64,000 nucleotides of DNA, from the NCBI GenBank assembly GCA_033439685.1, contig JAUEDM010000005.1, forward strand, positions 3,968,001 to 4,032,000, in the 5' to 3' direction. The position numbers and the translations under genes are program-made. The notes beneath the pieces are model-generated. The model saw only the letters and a program-made list of their open reading frames with translations, made no database searches and was not told the DNA's origin. Source of the stretch: Apodospora peruviana (Eukaryota; Ascomycota; Sordariomycetes; Sordariales; Lasiosphaeriaceae). Shown here piece by piece: positions 43,083 to 55,398 of the stretch. The first letter of the stretch is position 1. Every line of letters begins with the position of its first letter.

Positions 43083-46055
43083 TTTTGTGTGTTTGTTTTA
43101 TCGTTGCAGCCGAAAGACAGAAGTTACGACCAAGTCTCTGGACAGCAGCTGAGAGAAGGAGGACCCAAGGGATAAGTGAATGTATTCGGTCTAGTGGATA
43201 CGGCTGACAGTTAACCGGTGACGCCTTGACGGTAAATGACCCTTGAGCAATTTCAAATGTATCAGCACTGACCCAAGAACCAAGACCAAGTGAATAATGA
43301 AAACATGTGGGTCCCGAAACTGATCATACTTTTTTTTTTTTTTTTTTTGGTCTTCTGTAGGTAGATAGTGGCATCTATATATCCGTCGTGGGCGGCGGCT
43401 GCGGCGGCGGCGGCGGACGAGGCAACTTGGGTACGGTACATGCGGGCTATGACACAAGCAGACACAAGTCCAACAACAGACTGTCACTTTTTTACGTGGC
43501 GTGGGCTTGAACAAGGGACCAATGGTCAACTCTGATCATCTTGTGGCGCGTGCAAAAAAAAGAACCGAAACTCCCCAGATATGTGAAACAGCGATTGCTG
43601 TGGATCAAAGTCACATTGGTAGGTAAGTTGCCTTTCTGCACATCACACCCACCCTCAAAGTTTTCTCTTCGAGGTTGTTGACTTCATTCTGTTTGTTGGC
43701 TCAGCCATTCTTGCTTCCCGCGTGCCTCCATCTGGCGAGGTCGTCCAAACAACTCAAGATGAAAAAAAATCTTTGTTTCCTTAATTAGTTGGTTAGCAAC
43801 AAAGACCGAGCAACGGACAGGATGGTCTGGCGATTGGAAACCGTTGGGCTTTCAGGACTCGGCGATGACGAGACCCAAGATAGTGACTTGGCGGCGGTGT
43901 TAGGACCGGTGTGATATGTGGTGGGCCAAGGCTAACCCGGGCTGGGACTCCCAACATGGAATGCTTCCTGGGACCTTGCGTTGTCAGGTTACACAGAGGT
44001 CCCAGCAGTCCGAAGACTCCCCGGACAGACCCCCAGTAAATGCAACCCACGTTTTCTCTTGGCTTTGTTGGTTGGACACACAGTCGACTATTGTCCCAAA
44101 GAACCGGGTCGGAATTCTATCGTCATCCTTTGGTCAGAACATCCTCGGTAAATTAGCTTGATGCTGCTTTCGGTAGCCCGTGATTGTTCGGTGTCAAGGT
44201 CGTGCCGAAGAGCGATGATGGCAATCAACGTATGTTTCTTATCTTTGATCCAAAGAGATAAGCATCATATAATCTTAAAAATACACCAATAAACCAACAT
44301 GACCAAGGTGTATTCTCATACAGTACCATCGTACTTTCCTTTAACTACCTCCAGTTATCTACGTATCTCACAGCGAAAGGCCCGATATACCCCTGTGTAT
44401 ACCCCTGTGGAACGCAAAAGTCCGACAATTGTGTGAGTGAGCTAGTTAGTTATGCTTTCCTTACTGGCTGCTGTTGCTGCAGATATCTCTTCTTACGAAG
44501 CGCGCCAATCGATCCAGTCTACCGTAGTCCAGTCAGATCCGGTACCAGAGATAGACTGTGCCGCATCGGTCCATCGCAACCGAAAAGGGTATCCCCCAGT
44601 CTCCTTGGCAAGCTGCAATCGGTCGAGATCCAGCCAGCGGGTACGCTACCCGCGTCAAACGGCAGTTGAACCAGGCAGCACGAAATCGAAGATGTTCCGT
44701 ATTCGAACGGTCGTCGTCGGTGAAGTTGCCTCTGATGCATTAACTGCTCATCACATGTGTGGTAAAACGACCAGATGGGATTGGGAGGGACCGAGCGAGA
44801 AGCGTGCAACCGAGAATAAAGAGATAGCATGACCGTGCCGAGTTGAGGTGATAGCAAGCACCCCCGCGTCCGCCCAACCGACCGCTGTAAGAATTTCGTG
44901 TTGTGCGACGGACTGTGCGCCAACGTGACAGCCAGTAAGATCGGCGGCCGTTGGTTGACAAAGTCTGGCTCAGGCGGTCGTCGTGTAACCTGGGCTGATA
45001 ATCCCGGCTGAACAGTGTGTGGGCGATGGTTTTGGCGTCCCGAAGCTCCGAACGTCCCGAATCCGAACCGGTTTTCTTCTTGCCGATTCCCTCGACACCA
45101 GGAGTTGGAACCGAAAAAAGATCATTTCGTGGGGGTTGTTGACAGATAATGCTCTGCAGTATTTATTCCTTTTCAAGAAACATCGGTGGTCGGTCTTTTG
45201 GTAATCCGTATAAATACTGTCATAATAAGGCCATATTAATCGCCGCGCACGCGAGATGCCCCCGGCCCCGTTAACGATAACCGTATTTGTTGAGTTCTTA
45301 CCGCACAGATACTAGACCATGCAGTATACCGAACAAGAAAGTTGGGTATCGGAGTAGTTTACCCGAAAGGGAAACATGAGCAGGACGACGGCGAAGTGCG
45401 AGATGATGACAAAGAAATCGGAAGAGAATTGTGGGAGACACTTGGCAAGAAATAGACCCAAGAGCCTCGCCAACCTGGCATTACTCCTCAAGATGAGATA
45501 AGATTCGTGACATGAGAGAAGGTTGAAGACGGATCAAGTCGTCTAGCCCAGTCGGCCCTCCTCCATGATATCAGAGATAAGAATGGTGACATGAGAGAAG
45601 CTTGGAGAGAGGAATCAAACAGCCTAGCCGAGCTGGCGCTACTGCTTAAGCTGAAAGGTAAGAATCGTGACATGAGGAAGACTGGAAGGTGGACAAAAGA
45701 GTGAAGCTACTGCTGACCCTAGTCTCTACTCCTTCGAGTCGAGGTGAGAGATAAGAATCGTGGTAGAGCGAAGCTTGGAGATGGATCAAGAAGCCAGCCA
45801 GGCCGGTCCTAGTCCCAACTCCTTGAGGTGAGAGATAATAGTCGGACACAAGAGAAGATTGGGATGGAGTAAAGAGTCAAGGTACTCATGACACCCTAGT
45901 CTCTACTCCTTGAGGAAGGTTGAGAGATAATAATCATGACACAAGAGTAGAGGCTGTGGAGAGAGATCGCCAACTCGGCCTCCTCTCACTCCTGCTGCTC
46001 TCCAAGTCATTCAGATTCTCCCACATAAGCAACAGACACTAAATACCACTCACAA
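43083..46055. other. Gene-poor region, 3 kb
   Basis: It contains a run of 19 T (43330-43348) and a degenerate repeat array (45405-45960). Overlapping frames near 44430-44920 occur on both strands; one plus-strand frame begins with a hydrophobic stretch (MLSLLAAVAADISSYEA) that could be a signal peptide, but nothing else supports a gene. Confidence 0.4.
45405..45960. repeat. Degenerate tandem array, about 85-bp units, six to seven copies
   Basis: The core GAGATAAGAATCGTGACATG, with variants, recurs at about 45495, 45574, 45655, 45746, 45832 and 45924, so the period is 79-92 bp. Each core is followed by GAGAAGCTTGGAGA-like sequence and ends in ACTCCT(C/T)(A/G)AG. A further unit without the clear core precedes them. 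The best units translate on the plus strand as a Leu/Ala-rich helical motif (SLAELALLLKLKGKNRDM), but stops and shifts interrupt the others. Confidence 0.7.
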
Positions 46056-48389
46056 CTAGTTAACATGATGGGACAAACATTTGATACAGGGCAGGAAAGG
46101 AACTAAGATGACACGTACCGTTTTCGTCTTCACTGTAGTCTCGGTCGGAGGTGGTTCTCCTGCGCCCAGATGCTGAAGAACGACCTGTTGAGTCACGTGC
46201 CCACCGCCAGCAAACTGCTCAGCCTGAAAAACACTGTCATCCTCTATGCCAATACTTTTGATGTCCGGGCGGAGTGTTCCGTCAAGCTCAGCAGCCCGGA
46301 GGATCGAGTAATTAGTAACCGTGTTTGCGTCGGCACCATCCCCAAACTTTCTCACCGTTTGTGTGACCGAGACCAGAAAGACGTGGAGCTCGTAGCCGTA
46401 CTTGGGCGTAATCTCGGGGTCGCCGAGGGCGGTGCGCATAGCAACGACCCTGCCTCGATCGTCTGCGTTTAGACAGTCGACGCTCAGGTCTTGGTGGCGG
46501 TAATCGCCATCAAGAACATAGAGGACTGGAGAGTTCCGAATTTGCTTATCCGCCAGCATATCGGCCCAGGTATTCAGACACTTGTTCAGGTCCCTTTGGG
46601 CCCAGAGGACCGCGCAGACTAGGTGTTCCATGAGACGGAGGTCTTTCTCCTTCTCCGGGATGAACATCTCGTAGACCAGGCCGAGACGGTGTCCTGCGGT
46701 AAGCGGGAGGGCGTCGATGTGGATATCCCGGTGGCAAGCAATCATGTACTGTCGGCTGCTTGCGCTGGCCGGGTCCAGTAAGAGGTACTTTTGGCCGTGC
46801 GTGGCCGCGATCTGGCCGTCTTTGTAGTCCCTGTTCAAGAGAACCAGGAGGGTGCCGATCCATGCGTTGCCCCTATTACTGGAATGACTGTGTACAATAG
46901 TGTCAGTAACAAAGTTTGATCCACACCCACGAGTAAATCGAACTCACATGGTAAAATCACGAAAGAGCGAACCCTTTTCCCAAAACATCAAGTTGCGGAG
47001 TTCTACCTTAATTAGGGCGGAGCAACCCTGGTCAAACCCCAGATACTCTCCGGCCATGGCAGCAAGTCCTTCCACATAGCTGTCAAACTTGGGGTTCGCA
47101 AACACAAAGTCGTCCCTGGAACAGGGAATCGTCCAGGTGAGACCACCGTGGCGATCGAGGCTGGGCCAGTCCGAGACTGAGTCAGCGCCCATGGTTTCAC
47201 GCATAACTGCTCGGCCGTGGTCGCGAAGCTTTTTCCAGTCTTGATTGCCCATTTTCGAAGGGCAGAATGTAAAAGGGTTCTTGATGACGTAGTTGATTCT
47301 GAGGCTGAAGTCAGCAGGCGGCAGACCACCCGGCAAGAGCTCGCAGCCATAGGCGATTTCACCCTGTGGCCAGTCTTTCAGGCTGGTGATCAATTTAGTC
47401 AGAACTTCTGGGGGCCACCAAGAGTTTGTAGGCGTGTCGTCTTGGTTAGATCCGTTTTCAACAGGGTCGTTGCCTCCCATGGGAGTGTCTTCTTCAGCTG
47501 GAGTGTCTTCAACCGATTCGTCCTCAGCTGGGGCTTCCCCATCAGATGCGTCTTCATCAGATGCGTCTTCGGCAACGTTGTCATCTCTCGCAAGTGTTGT
47601 GTCTTCGATAGGAGCGTTTTTGACCGGTTTGTCCACCTCTGCCGGAACTTCTTCTTGAAAAGACTCTTCCTCGATATCAGGGCCATCTTCGACCAAATCC
47701 ACCGCGACAAGTGTTGATTGATGCGACTCAAGTTTCGCCAGCACGGCCCGAGTCAGTGCCTGTAGATCTGTTGATGTTGATGCTGTACCTGACCCCGCTT
47801 CGTGACCTGACCAGTGAACCACAGTGGCTAGTTCATCTTCGAGAATTTCCTCTGTCTCTTGCTCAGCAACTATATCACCCTCAAGAATTGCCTCTGTTTC
47901 TTGCTCAACAACTCCTTCAATCTGCATGTCATCCTCGATGCTGGGCTGGACATCTTCAAGTTGCTCAAGCTCTACCTCGACATCATCTGGCTGACCATTC
48001 ACTGTATCGCTGAACGGGGATGCATCAGTAGCATCAGCAGCAGTGATAGCAGTAGTAAACGTAACAGGAGTAGCAGCATGATGGTTGGCGGTAGGAAGAG
48101 CAGAATGAGAAGGAGCATGAAGGGCAGGCGACGGGTGGTCTTGTGACTCTCGTCGAGTACGGGGACGGCCCCTGCCACGCGCCGCAGCTTGTAAGCCTTC
48201 GTCGTCGTTGTCTCCTGTTGGTGGAGTTCTCCGCTTTTTGCTCCCGCGCGTGTTGGCGGCAGGGCCAGTAGAGGACGGGTGGGCGACAAAATTGTCCGCC
48301 TGTGCTGGCTGTGCGACCGGTGTTGCTGTTGATGTTGTTGCCGCAGCAAGGCCAGCAGACGTCCTGCCGGTGGACCGTGTCTTGGCCAT
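46056..48389 (-). CDS. Acidic protein with a degenerate 2OG-Fe(II)-oxygenase-like domain
   Basis: Two main exons were read: 48389-46948 and 46887-46056, with a 60-bp intron (GTGAGT, CTGAC, ACACAG), giving about 757 aa. The first 330 residues are disordered: an AT-hook-like GRGRPR segment, then long Glu/Asp-rich repeats. The C-terminal part begins with SWWPPEVLTKLITSLKDWPQ, and its core resembles fungal prolyl-4-hydroxylase-like proteins: LRNLMFWEKGSLFRDF, GTLLVLLNRDYKDGQIAATH, and HRDIHIDALPLTAGHRLGL, where the distal His sits. The usual HxD iron motif after the Lys-Gly-Ser turn is not there. A further intron may begin at GTACGT (about 46114), changing the last residues. Confidence 0.7.
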
Positions 48390-49848
48390 GGCGTAATTTA
48401 GGGAGTGTCTGATGATGTGGGGCGGTTGTGTCTTCTCTCTTAAGCGATGGTACGCCCAAGACTCTTAAAGAGGAGAGACGAGACGTGGTGGGTGATGGAA
48501 GGGGAACAGGCGTTAGTCGAAATCGTGAAGTGGAGGGAAAAATTCTTGAACTGCTTTCAATCTTTGACTGAAATCGCTTCCGCCAGCTGGTGGGTTAGGG
48601 CAATTGATAAAACTGGCAAGCACGTCCAAGACTGAAGTCGACAAGGCTGACAGAACGGCGACACTTGCCATCTGAATCATGGTATGATCCGATATCTAAT
48701 TCGGCTCAAAGGTGCTTTTAGGGATTGATGTGACTTCTCTTCTATCCTTGCAAGCCCTGGACTGAAGGTTACTACTTGAGATTGTCAAGGAGTTCAAGAA
48801 CTGCCCTTTCTCCCTGCGCGTCTTGACATTGTCCGAAAGTGTCAAGTGCAGCAGCGGCCCAGACCAAACACAACGTACCTACCTTAGGTATGGTTGAAAT
48901 TCAACCAAGCCCCCTAAAACGCTTCTGCTTAACAAAGCAATATAGAACCAAGTCAAATCTACTCACAGATTACGAACGCTAGATTGATATAATAAAGGGT
49001 ACAGCATGACGGTAAGCCGGACAGACATAGCATATTTACTCTTCAATATCTATACCCAAACATTTGTCACTTAACCCACTATTAGTGCGTACCAGCACTC
49101 TATATACTAAATACTAGAACACCGTCTTCAATCGGAATCAGGGATTTAAGCCTTGCGGCCAATAAGGGTTCCCTCGACTAAACCGACTCTTGCTGGATCT
49201 AAGTACCATGACGTTCTGTTTACCATAATACGAATCACCTAAGATGAGAGCTTTCATCACAACTCGAGTTCCGGCTCGATACGTCACCCCCATGAACAAT
49301 GTAACGAGACAACAACATATCGTCAGCCCGGTCTGATCCGGGCAAATTCCAAGGGTTGTGTAATGGCCTACAGTTACCCAAATCATCACAGTGATCACAT
49401 GAACACAAGAACCAAAAGTCCCAACCGAATGATGGTGTTGTAGCACCGAATGATCTCATTTCTGGATCGGGCAGGTACCTATCATGTACTTCTCAATGGA
49501 TAATATACAACTGGCAGGTTGTCCCAAACTGACAGACACATTTTTTTTTCACTCCGCTCCAGAGACTCAAAAAAAAAGAAAGAAAAAAAAAAGAGATGAC
49601 GTTAAGGTGTCCGTTTCCCAAAAAGAAGTAACCCTACACTAGCCACAAAAACCCCAACTGTAACTCCGTGATGACAAGAAACAAGGGCAAAGAATTAAAA
49701 GCACGCAGCAATACTGCGCGACGTTGAAAAGCCAACTGTCGCCATCGTCGCCAGGCAACACCAAGAGCTCCAAACCAACATACTCTGACCGGACTGACCA
49801 ATCTATGCTCACACAACGTACACCGTCTCGACTCGAGTGCTTACCGCT
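48390..49848. other. Intergenic region, 1.5 kb
   Basis: Promoter of the acidic protein gene on the left and 3' end of isu1 on the right. A-rich tract at about 49569-49594. The minus-strand frame 49446-49138 shows no family. No gene supported. Confidence 0.4.
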
Positions 49849-50601
49849 TTATGCGGCAACGGCTTCCATCTTAGATTCGGTTCCGCCGAGGTTCGTCTGC
49901 TTCGCGTTGGGGTTCTTCTTGTAGTAGTTGTTGATAGCCGACTTAATGGCATCTGTCCAACATGACGTCAGCATCGTGACCCAAGAGTTTGTGCCGTGTG
50001 ACAATCAAGGGAGCGTGGTCGACATACCTTCAGCAAGCATGCTACAGTGCAGTTTTACAGGCGGCAGGCAAAGCTCCTTGGCGATCTCGGTGTTCTTTAC
50101 TTTTGCCGCCTGGTCGAGGGTCATGCCACGGACAAGCTCTGTCAGGTAGCTTGATGAAGCAATTGCCGAGCCGCATCCAAAAGTCTTGAACTTGACATCG
50201 CTGATCACGTTGGTCTCGGGGTCGACCTTGATGTGGAGTCGCATAACGTCACCGCACTGTTTTTGGTCAGCAAAGGAAACCGAAAATGTCGGGTCTCGGG
50301 CGAACGTACAGCTGGAGCACCTACGAGGCCTTCGCCAACGGAGGAATCTGTCTTGTCGAGTGTTCCGACATTCCGGGGGCGAGAGTAGTCTGGAATGCAC
50401 TTCCTGGTCAACAATCTGCAATCTCATCTCGAGCATCGCGGGGGAGTACTCACGATCCAGAACCTTCTCGTGATAGTGGCGCCTGGTAGAAACGGTGGTA
50501 GCAGCGGGTGCGATCTGTCGGGACACTTGAGCGGCGAGCGGTCGCAGAGGTGTGGCGAGCACTCGGCCCGAGACCGCGCGGATTGATCTGGAAAGCATCA
50601 T
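49849..50601 (-). CDS. isu1: Mitochondrial iron-sulfur cluster scaffold Isu1 (IscU)
   Basis: Scaffold on which Fe-S clusters are assembled in the mitochondrial matrix, with Nfs1/Isd11, frataxin and the Hsp70/Jac1 release system. Four exons were read: 50601-50454, 50389-50310, 50256-50028 and 49952-49849 (186 aa); introns of 64, 53, 75 bp have GTGAGT, GTACGT and GTATGT donors. A basic, Ser/Thr-rich presequence of about 40 residues precedes YHEKVLDHYSRPRNVG. The three ligand cysteines are seen in GAPACGD, FGCGSAIASSS and KLHCS, and LPPVKLHC is the chaperone-binding motif. The C-terminus ends KQTNLGGTESKMEAVAA. Length and motifs are those of an intact protein. Confidence 0.95.
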
Positions 50602-51747
50602 CTTTGCCGGGTGGGAGTGTCGCGACTTTGGACGTGGGACTGTAATCGGATGGTTGATATTTCGGTGTACGGCGTGCGATCGATGGATTTCGTTTAGAAT
50701 GTAGGATGTTGTTAGATGCTGATAGGTTTTGTGATGGTTTTGGAAAGAAAGTGGAACGTGAAGAATATTTGGAAACGGAGTTTGGAGTCTGGCTAAAAGT
50801 TACCAGGGATTTGCGGGACTTGTCGATGATGACCGAAGCGGCGATTTTCCATTGGTGTTAGTGGAAAATGTGGTCCAAGCTTCCTTAACAAAACTGGGTC
50901 ATTTGACACTTGAATTTGCGAGGTCGGCTGCTAGTGCAGAAGTTGAATTGGCACCAAGCGGAGAATTCCCCCCACTCTGCATCGCTGCGAGCGTCATTCC
51001 GAGTTCGGCTCGGTCGGGGTTGTCCACAGCGTTCTGGGAGCTCCACAGGCCGCGGAGATAAGATGATCTGATACGGATTCCGAGGAGGGAAATCCAAATT
51101 TCGCGATGAAACTCCCCGCAATCACACCCGACACTGAACAGTGAACGCTACATGCAAGCTGTTGTGCCTGTTCAGAAATCGAATTAAAGTAATTCCGTAA
51201 ACTTCTATAATATTCCGCAGAGGTACAGACTAAGGTACGATTAGATTGACATATTAAGCTGCGTAAATTACACGGCGTTGCACGTCTGGTTGAATAAAGG
51301 GATTCTAGCATCCCGAACCCAAGTCTTCGCTGTCAAAACTTTCACACAAATCCAGCAGGTGCGTGAACGCAACCTCCACCTTCCAATGGTGTCCGTTACA
51401 ATGGAGGCCATCATGCCTTCCGCTCGAACACGAAATGGGACGTTAGGGACGGGTCAGGTGACCCCTGCTCAGCTTTCCAGGTTCCCCGCTCCGGTCAGGC
51501 AGGCAGCTGCTGCATGGCCTGCAGCGGGGGGGCTGAGGACGTTGCGATACGCGTCGCTTCAACAGGTTGCCCCTCACTGCGTGCAGCCCGGACAACCAAC
51601 ATCAACAGCTTAAACTCTCGATTCAGGTTTTGCTTGCAAATCTATTTTTGCAGCAACTCGGAATCTCTCTGGCCTGACAATCAATCACCACAGGCGTAGA
51701 CCTCCACGCACTGCCCGTTAACCAACAAAGTACCTTGACTCATCATC
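50602..51747. other. Divergent intergenic region between isu1 and ubp14
   Basis: It should carry both promoters. A plus-strand frame at 51278-51613 has no recognisable domain. Nothing else supported. Confidence 0.45.
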
Positions 51748-54494
51748 ATGGCGGCATCCATCCAGATTTGCGAGCATGTCAAGCCAGAGAGTGCGTTACT
51801 CCCTTTGATCCACGGCTGCCCGTTCTCCAACTGACTGCCTGTATAACAGATCTTCGGACTCCAAAGTACAACAGCTCGGTTTACCGTGAGGACTGCACCC
51901 GCTGTTTTGACTCGATTGTAAGTACAGCTGCCGAAAGGTCCAATCTCCTGATCATTGTGACTGACGGCGACGCTGTGACCAGGACGACGAGGGTGGACTC
52001 GACGTCTGCCTGAGGTGCTGGAACGGGGGTTGCACCGGCAGAAACGATCATTCCCACGATCACTATGAGAACTTCCACCATCCTTTGGTTCTCAACATCC
52101 GCCGGGTCCGCAAAGTCATCGAACGTGATGAGCCGCCTCTCAAGATATCCAAGCTCGCAATCGAAGCCGAGACCGAAGCCGATCGTTATGACAACATCCT
52201 GACTGTCAGGTGCCTCGTCTGTGGGCAGAAAGAGTTGGACAAGACAGACAGTCGGATTGCGCCCGTGGTTGACCACATAATGACAGCTGATGCATACGCG
52301 AAAAAGCAAGAAATCTTGGCTTGGCAAATGGACCTGGAACCCTGTGAGCATGTCAACAAGCTTGTGGAAGGTCCGGTCGAGAAGTTCCCGCCTCTCGAGG
52401 AGCACTGCAACAACTGCGATCTGAAGGCAAATCTCTGGCTCTGTCTCGAATGTGGAAACCTCGGCTGCGGTCGCGCCCAAGTTGGTGGTGCGGATGGCAA
52501 CTCACATGGGATGGCGCACTACGAGGAGACAGGCCACGGCGTTGCTATCAAGCTCGGCTCGCTTTCGGAAGATCGCGTCCCCGACATATGGTGCTACACC
52601 TGCAACGAGGACCGCATACACAATAACATAATGGCTTTCCTGAGAAACAAGGGCCTAAACCCTGCGCATCGGCAAAGCACCGAAAAGAGCCAGATAGAGA
52701 TGAACATTGAGCAGAATTTTGGCGGCTTCAACTTCTCCATGACAGGCGGCGACGGCACCGAGTCCACCCCGCTATTTGGACCCGGCCTGACAGGCCTCAG
52801 GAATCTTGGAAACACCTGCTATTTTGCGAGCATCCTCCAGTGCCTTTTCGACATGCCTTCTTTTCAGAAGAGGTTCAATCTACCTACAAATGGGAAGAAA
52901 AAGAAACCCGCCCAAGACCTCGAGACTCAGCTGCGGAGGATGGCGAATGGTTTACTGTCTGGCCGTTACTCCAAGGAGGACCCAGACGTCGAAATCACGG
53001 AACACTCCTCGGGAGTCCGACACCAGAAAGGCCTTGCCCCCGTGATGCTAAAGCATCTGATCGGCAAAGGCCACGAAGAGTTTTCAGGCATGAAGCAGCA
53101 AGACGCGCAGGAGCTCATGCAGTACCTCCTGGACAAGATCTCTCGTCTGAAGCATCCGTCCGAGCTCGGCGGCGACCCCGCCCAGCCGATGCGGTTTGTC
53201 ATGGAGCAACGTCTGCAGTGCCAGGAGTGCAAACGGGTGCGGCTCAAGCCAATGGTGCAGGAGAATGTCTTCATCAATGTGCCGGCCGAGAAGCTTCCTC
53301 TCGAAGATGGCGAGGAGAAACAAAAATACAAGCCCTATACGCTAAAGGAGTGTCTCGACATTCTGACCGCCCCAGAGGAGGTCGAGTTCCGCTGCACGGC
53401 TTGTCCATCTCGGAGCTTCACCAAGCGGGAACTCTTCAAGACCTTCCCACAGGTGTTGGTTGTGGTTGCCCGCAAGTACGTTACCAACAATTTTACTGGA
53501 CAAAGTGAGAAGGTCGAGGTCCCTGTCATTGTGGGTGACGAGACGTTCGGGATGGACGACTCTTATTTTTCCAAGGGATTGCAGCCGGGAGAGGAGCCGT
53601 TGCCCGAGGAGGCTGAAGCTGCACCACCACAATCTGCACCGGAAGCTGCTGCACCAAAACCGGCACCGGAACCCACCGAACCGGCCTTTGAGCCCGATCC
53701 GGAGCTTTTAGGTACTATGTTGTCATTTGGGTTCGAAGAGGGACACGCTACGAGGATTTGTTACGAGATCAAAAACAAAGGAGGCGTCGAGGCTGCTCTG
53801 GCCTGGGCCGAGGACCACGCAAACGACGCCGATTATACCGATTCTCTTGAGCAAGTACTCGCGAAGAAATCGGTGGCGGCAGAGCCGATGGAGGTGAGGA
53901 CGACGGCGGGGCCTTCGGCAAAGGAACAAAAACAAAGAGAGAAGGCGGAAAAAGAAGAGCAGATAGACATGTTCATGATGATGTTGGACGGCCAGATCAC
54001 CAGAGAACAGGCTACCAAGGCCATTGCAAAGCTTGGCGGGGCCGACAACGCGATGAACTGGATTTTTAGCAATGGTGTCGAGAATCTCGATGCCGAACTG
54101 GCCAAGTACCCGGACGCGCAGCCAGACGCGGACGACGCTGAAAGCAGCGCGGAGGATGAGGATAGCAACGGCGAAGAGCAGCAGCCAGCGGTGGGTAACC
54201 TTGTGCCTGGCAGCGATGAGCGCCCCGCGCTGTATCAACTGCAGTCGATCGTGTGCCACAAAGGGCCTAGCATTAACTCGGGGTATGTTTCCCTTTTATT
54301 CCGTCGTTTACATGTGGACACTAACCAAACTTCAAAGGCACTACGTTGCGTTCATCCGAAAGGAAGTCGACCGTGAGAAGATCTGGGTGCTCTTCAACGA
54401 CGAAAAGGTTGTCAGAGCCGTGGACGCCGAGGAGATGAAGAAGACTGCCTATGTCTACTTCTTTACGCGGGTACCGTCGTTGATGATGATCTAG
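51748..54494 (+). CDS. ubp14: Ubiquitin-specific protease Ubp14 (USP5/isopeptidase T)
   Basis: Disassembles free ubiquitin chains in cytosol and nucleus. Four exons were read: 51748-51790, 51850-51917, 51983-54282 and 54338-54494, giving 855 aa. It starts MAASIQICEHVKPE. A variant zinc finger (CTRCFD, CLRCWNGGC) precedes the canonical ZnF-UBP (about 158-247; CNNCDLKANLWLCLECG, GNSHGMAHYEETGHGVAIKL). The Cys box is LRNLGNTCYFASILQCLF (Cys about 316) and the His box SGHYVAFIRKE lies across the last intron (His about 805). Two UBA domains (about 610-650 and 700-740) lie within the catalytic domain, followed by an acidic loop. This order is diagnostic of USP5/Ubp14. Confidence 0.95.
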
Positions 54495-54515
54495 GAGAGT
54501 TACGGCGCCGCACTC

Positions 54516-54758
54516 ATGGATAAAAATGATTCTGAATTGCTTGAGATGCTCAATGGGGTGAAGACTAAGTTGATTGCCGCGAACCGGAAGTTGGAGTTGG
54601 AGTTGATTGTCGAGTTGACTAACGTGAACCGGAAGTTAATGGACGAGATACGTCGTATCAGGGGTTCGAGTCCCAATCCGTCGGAGTCGGAGTCGGGTCT
54701 AGATGAGCCGCCTGAGACGGAGCTGTCGTCGTCGGTAATGGAGACGGAGCTGTCCTAA
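54516..54758 (+). CDS. Short ORF (80 aa) just after ubp14, doubtful
   Basis: It begins 22 bp after the ubp14 stop: MDKNDSELLEMLNGVKTK, a helical Leu/Glu/Lys-rich part (KLELELIVELTNVNRKLMDE), then an acidic Ser/Glu/Pro tail. Composition is protein-like and coiled-coil-compatible, but the position suggests 3' UTR, and no homology is known to me. Confidence 0.25.
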   Translation: MDKNDSELLEMLNGVKTKLIAANRKLELELIVELTNVNRKLMDEIRRIRGSSPNPSESESGLDEPPETELSSSVMETELS

Positions 54759-55004
54759 GAGATAAACGTGTCGATCAATAGAGTAGAGTACCGTGTAAAG
54801 TTATCCCTTGAGAGGGGGAGTTTGGTGGTTGGATGGCTGAGCGGAGGAGCACGGTTTTATTTCTGTTTCTGTTTGTTTCATACGCAGCGAATCGGTCATG
54901 ATGGAATAGAGAAGAAAAAGAAGCGAAATGATGGTAAATATGTATCTTGTTACATGAATAGAAAGTACTGTGTTCAAACGAACTGACAACCTAACTCCTT
55001 GCGC

Positions 55005-55280
55005 CGATGCTTGTTTGTGAATGTCACCTCCGTCCTCCTAACTTCCGTATTCCCAGATAAGTGAACCCATGGAGAAATGACTTGATTGAATATTCGTACA
55101 AACATCGCCCTTACTTCCGGTCCCACAATTGGCGAAACGATGGTACATAAGGTATGTACCTGGTTAGATAGGTACATGAATAGATAGTCCTGATTAGTTT
55201 GTTGGGCTGATTACAGCAAATGAACTCCTTTGCGCCTATGCTTGTTTGTGAATGCCCACCTCCTTCCCAAGTTCCGTGCC
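55005..55280. repeat. Two copies of a roughly 50-bp direct repeat
   Basis: ATGCTTGTTTGTGAATG, flanked by CTCCTT(T)GCGCC on the left and CACCTCC...CTTCCG-like sequence on the right, occurs near 55005-55055 and again near 55226-55280. The copies are about 220 bp apart, with few differences. Intervening sequence carries a GGTA/TACC-rich stretch. Confidence 0.65.
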
Positions 55281-55398
55281 TAAAATCCCAGAAACAGAAA
55301 CACATACAATAAACCTCACAACCGATGAATGACATCCCCTGTACTTGCCCCCACGATCCCATCTTATTGGAGCCAATGCCACCGTTGATAGGTGTAGT

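Larger units (their letters stand above)
54495..55398. other. Convergent region between ubp14 and mad2
   Basis: It holds the ubp14 3' UTR, a possible short ORF (54516-54758) and two copies of a roughly 50-bp repeat (55005 and 55226). Confidence 0.45.

Noticed and set aside
43330..43348. Run of 19 T
   Set aside because: A simple homopolymer; could be a poly-A tail of a retroposed sequence, but no retroposon body is seen beside it.
44433..44923. Overlapping frames on both strands, one with a possible signal peptide
   Set aside because: The signal-like start alone is too weak; the remaining sequence lacks cysteines in pattern, hydrophobic core or homology.
54655..54685. tRNA T-arm-like GGGTTCGAGTCCC
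   Set aside because: Only three stem pairs form and no anticodon arm or acceptor stem can be drawn around it.
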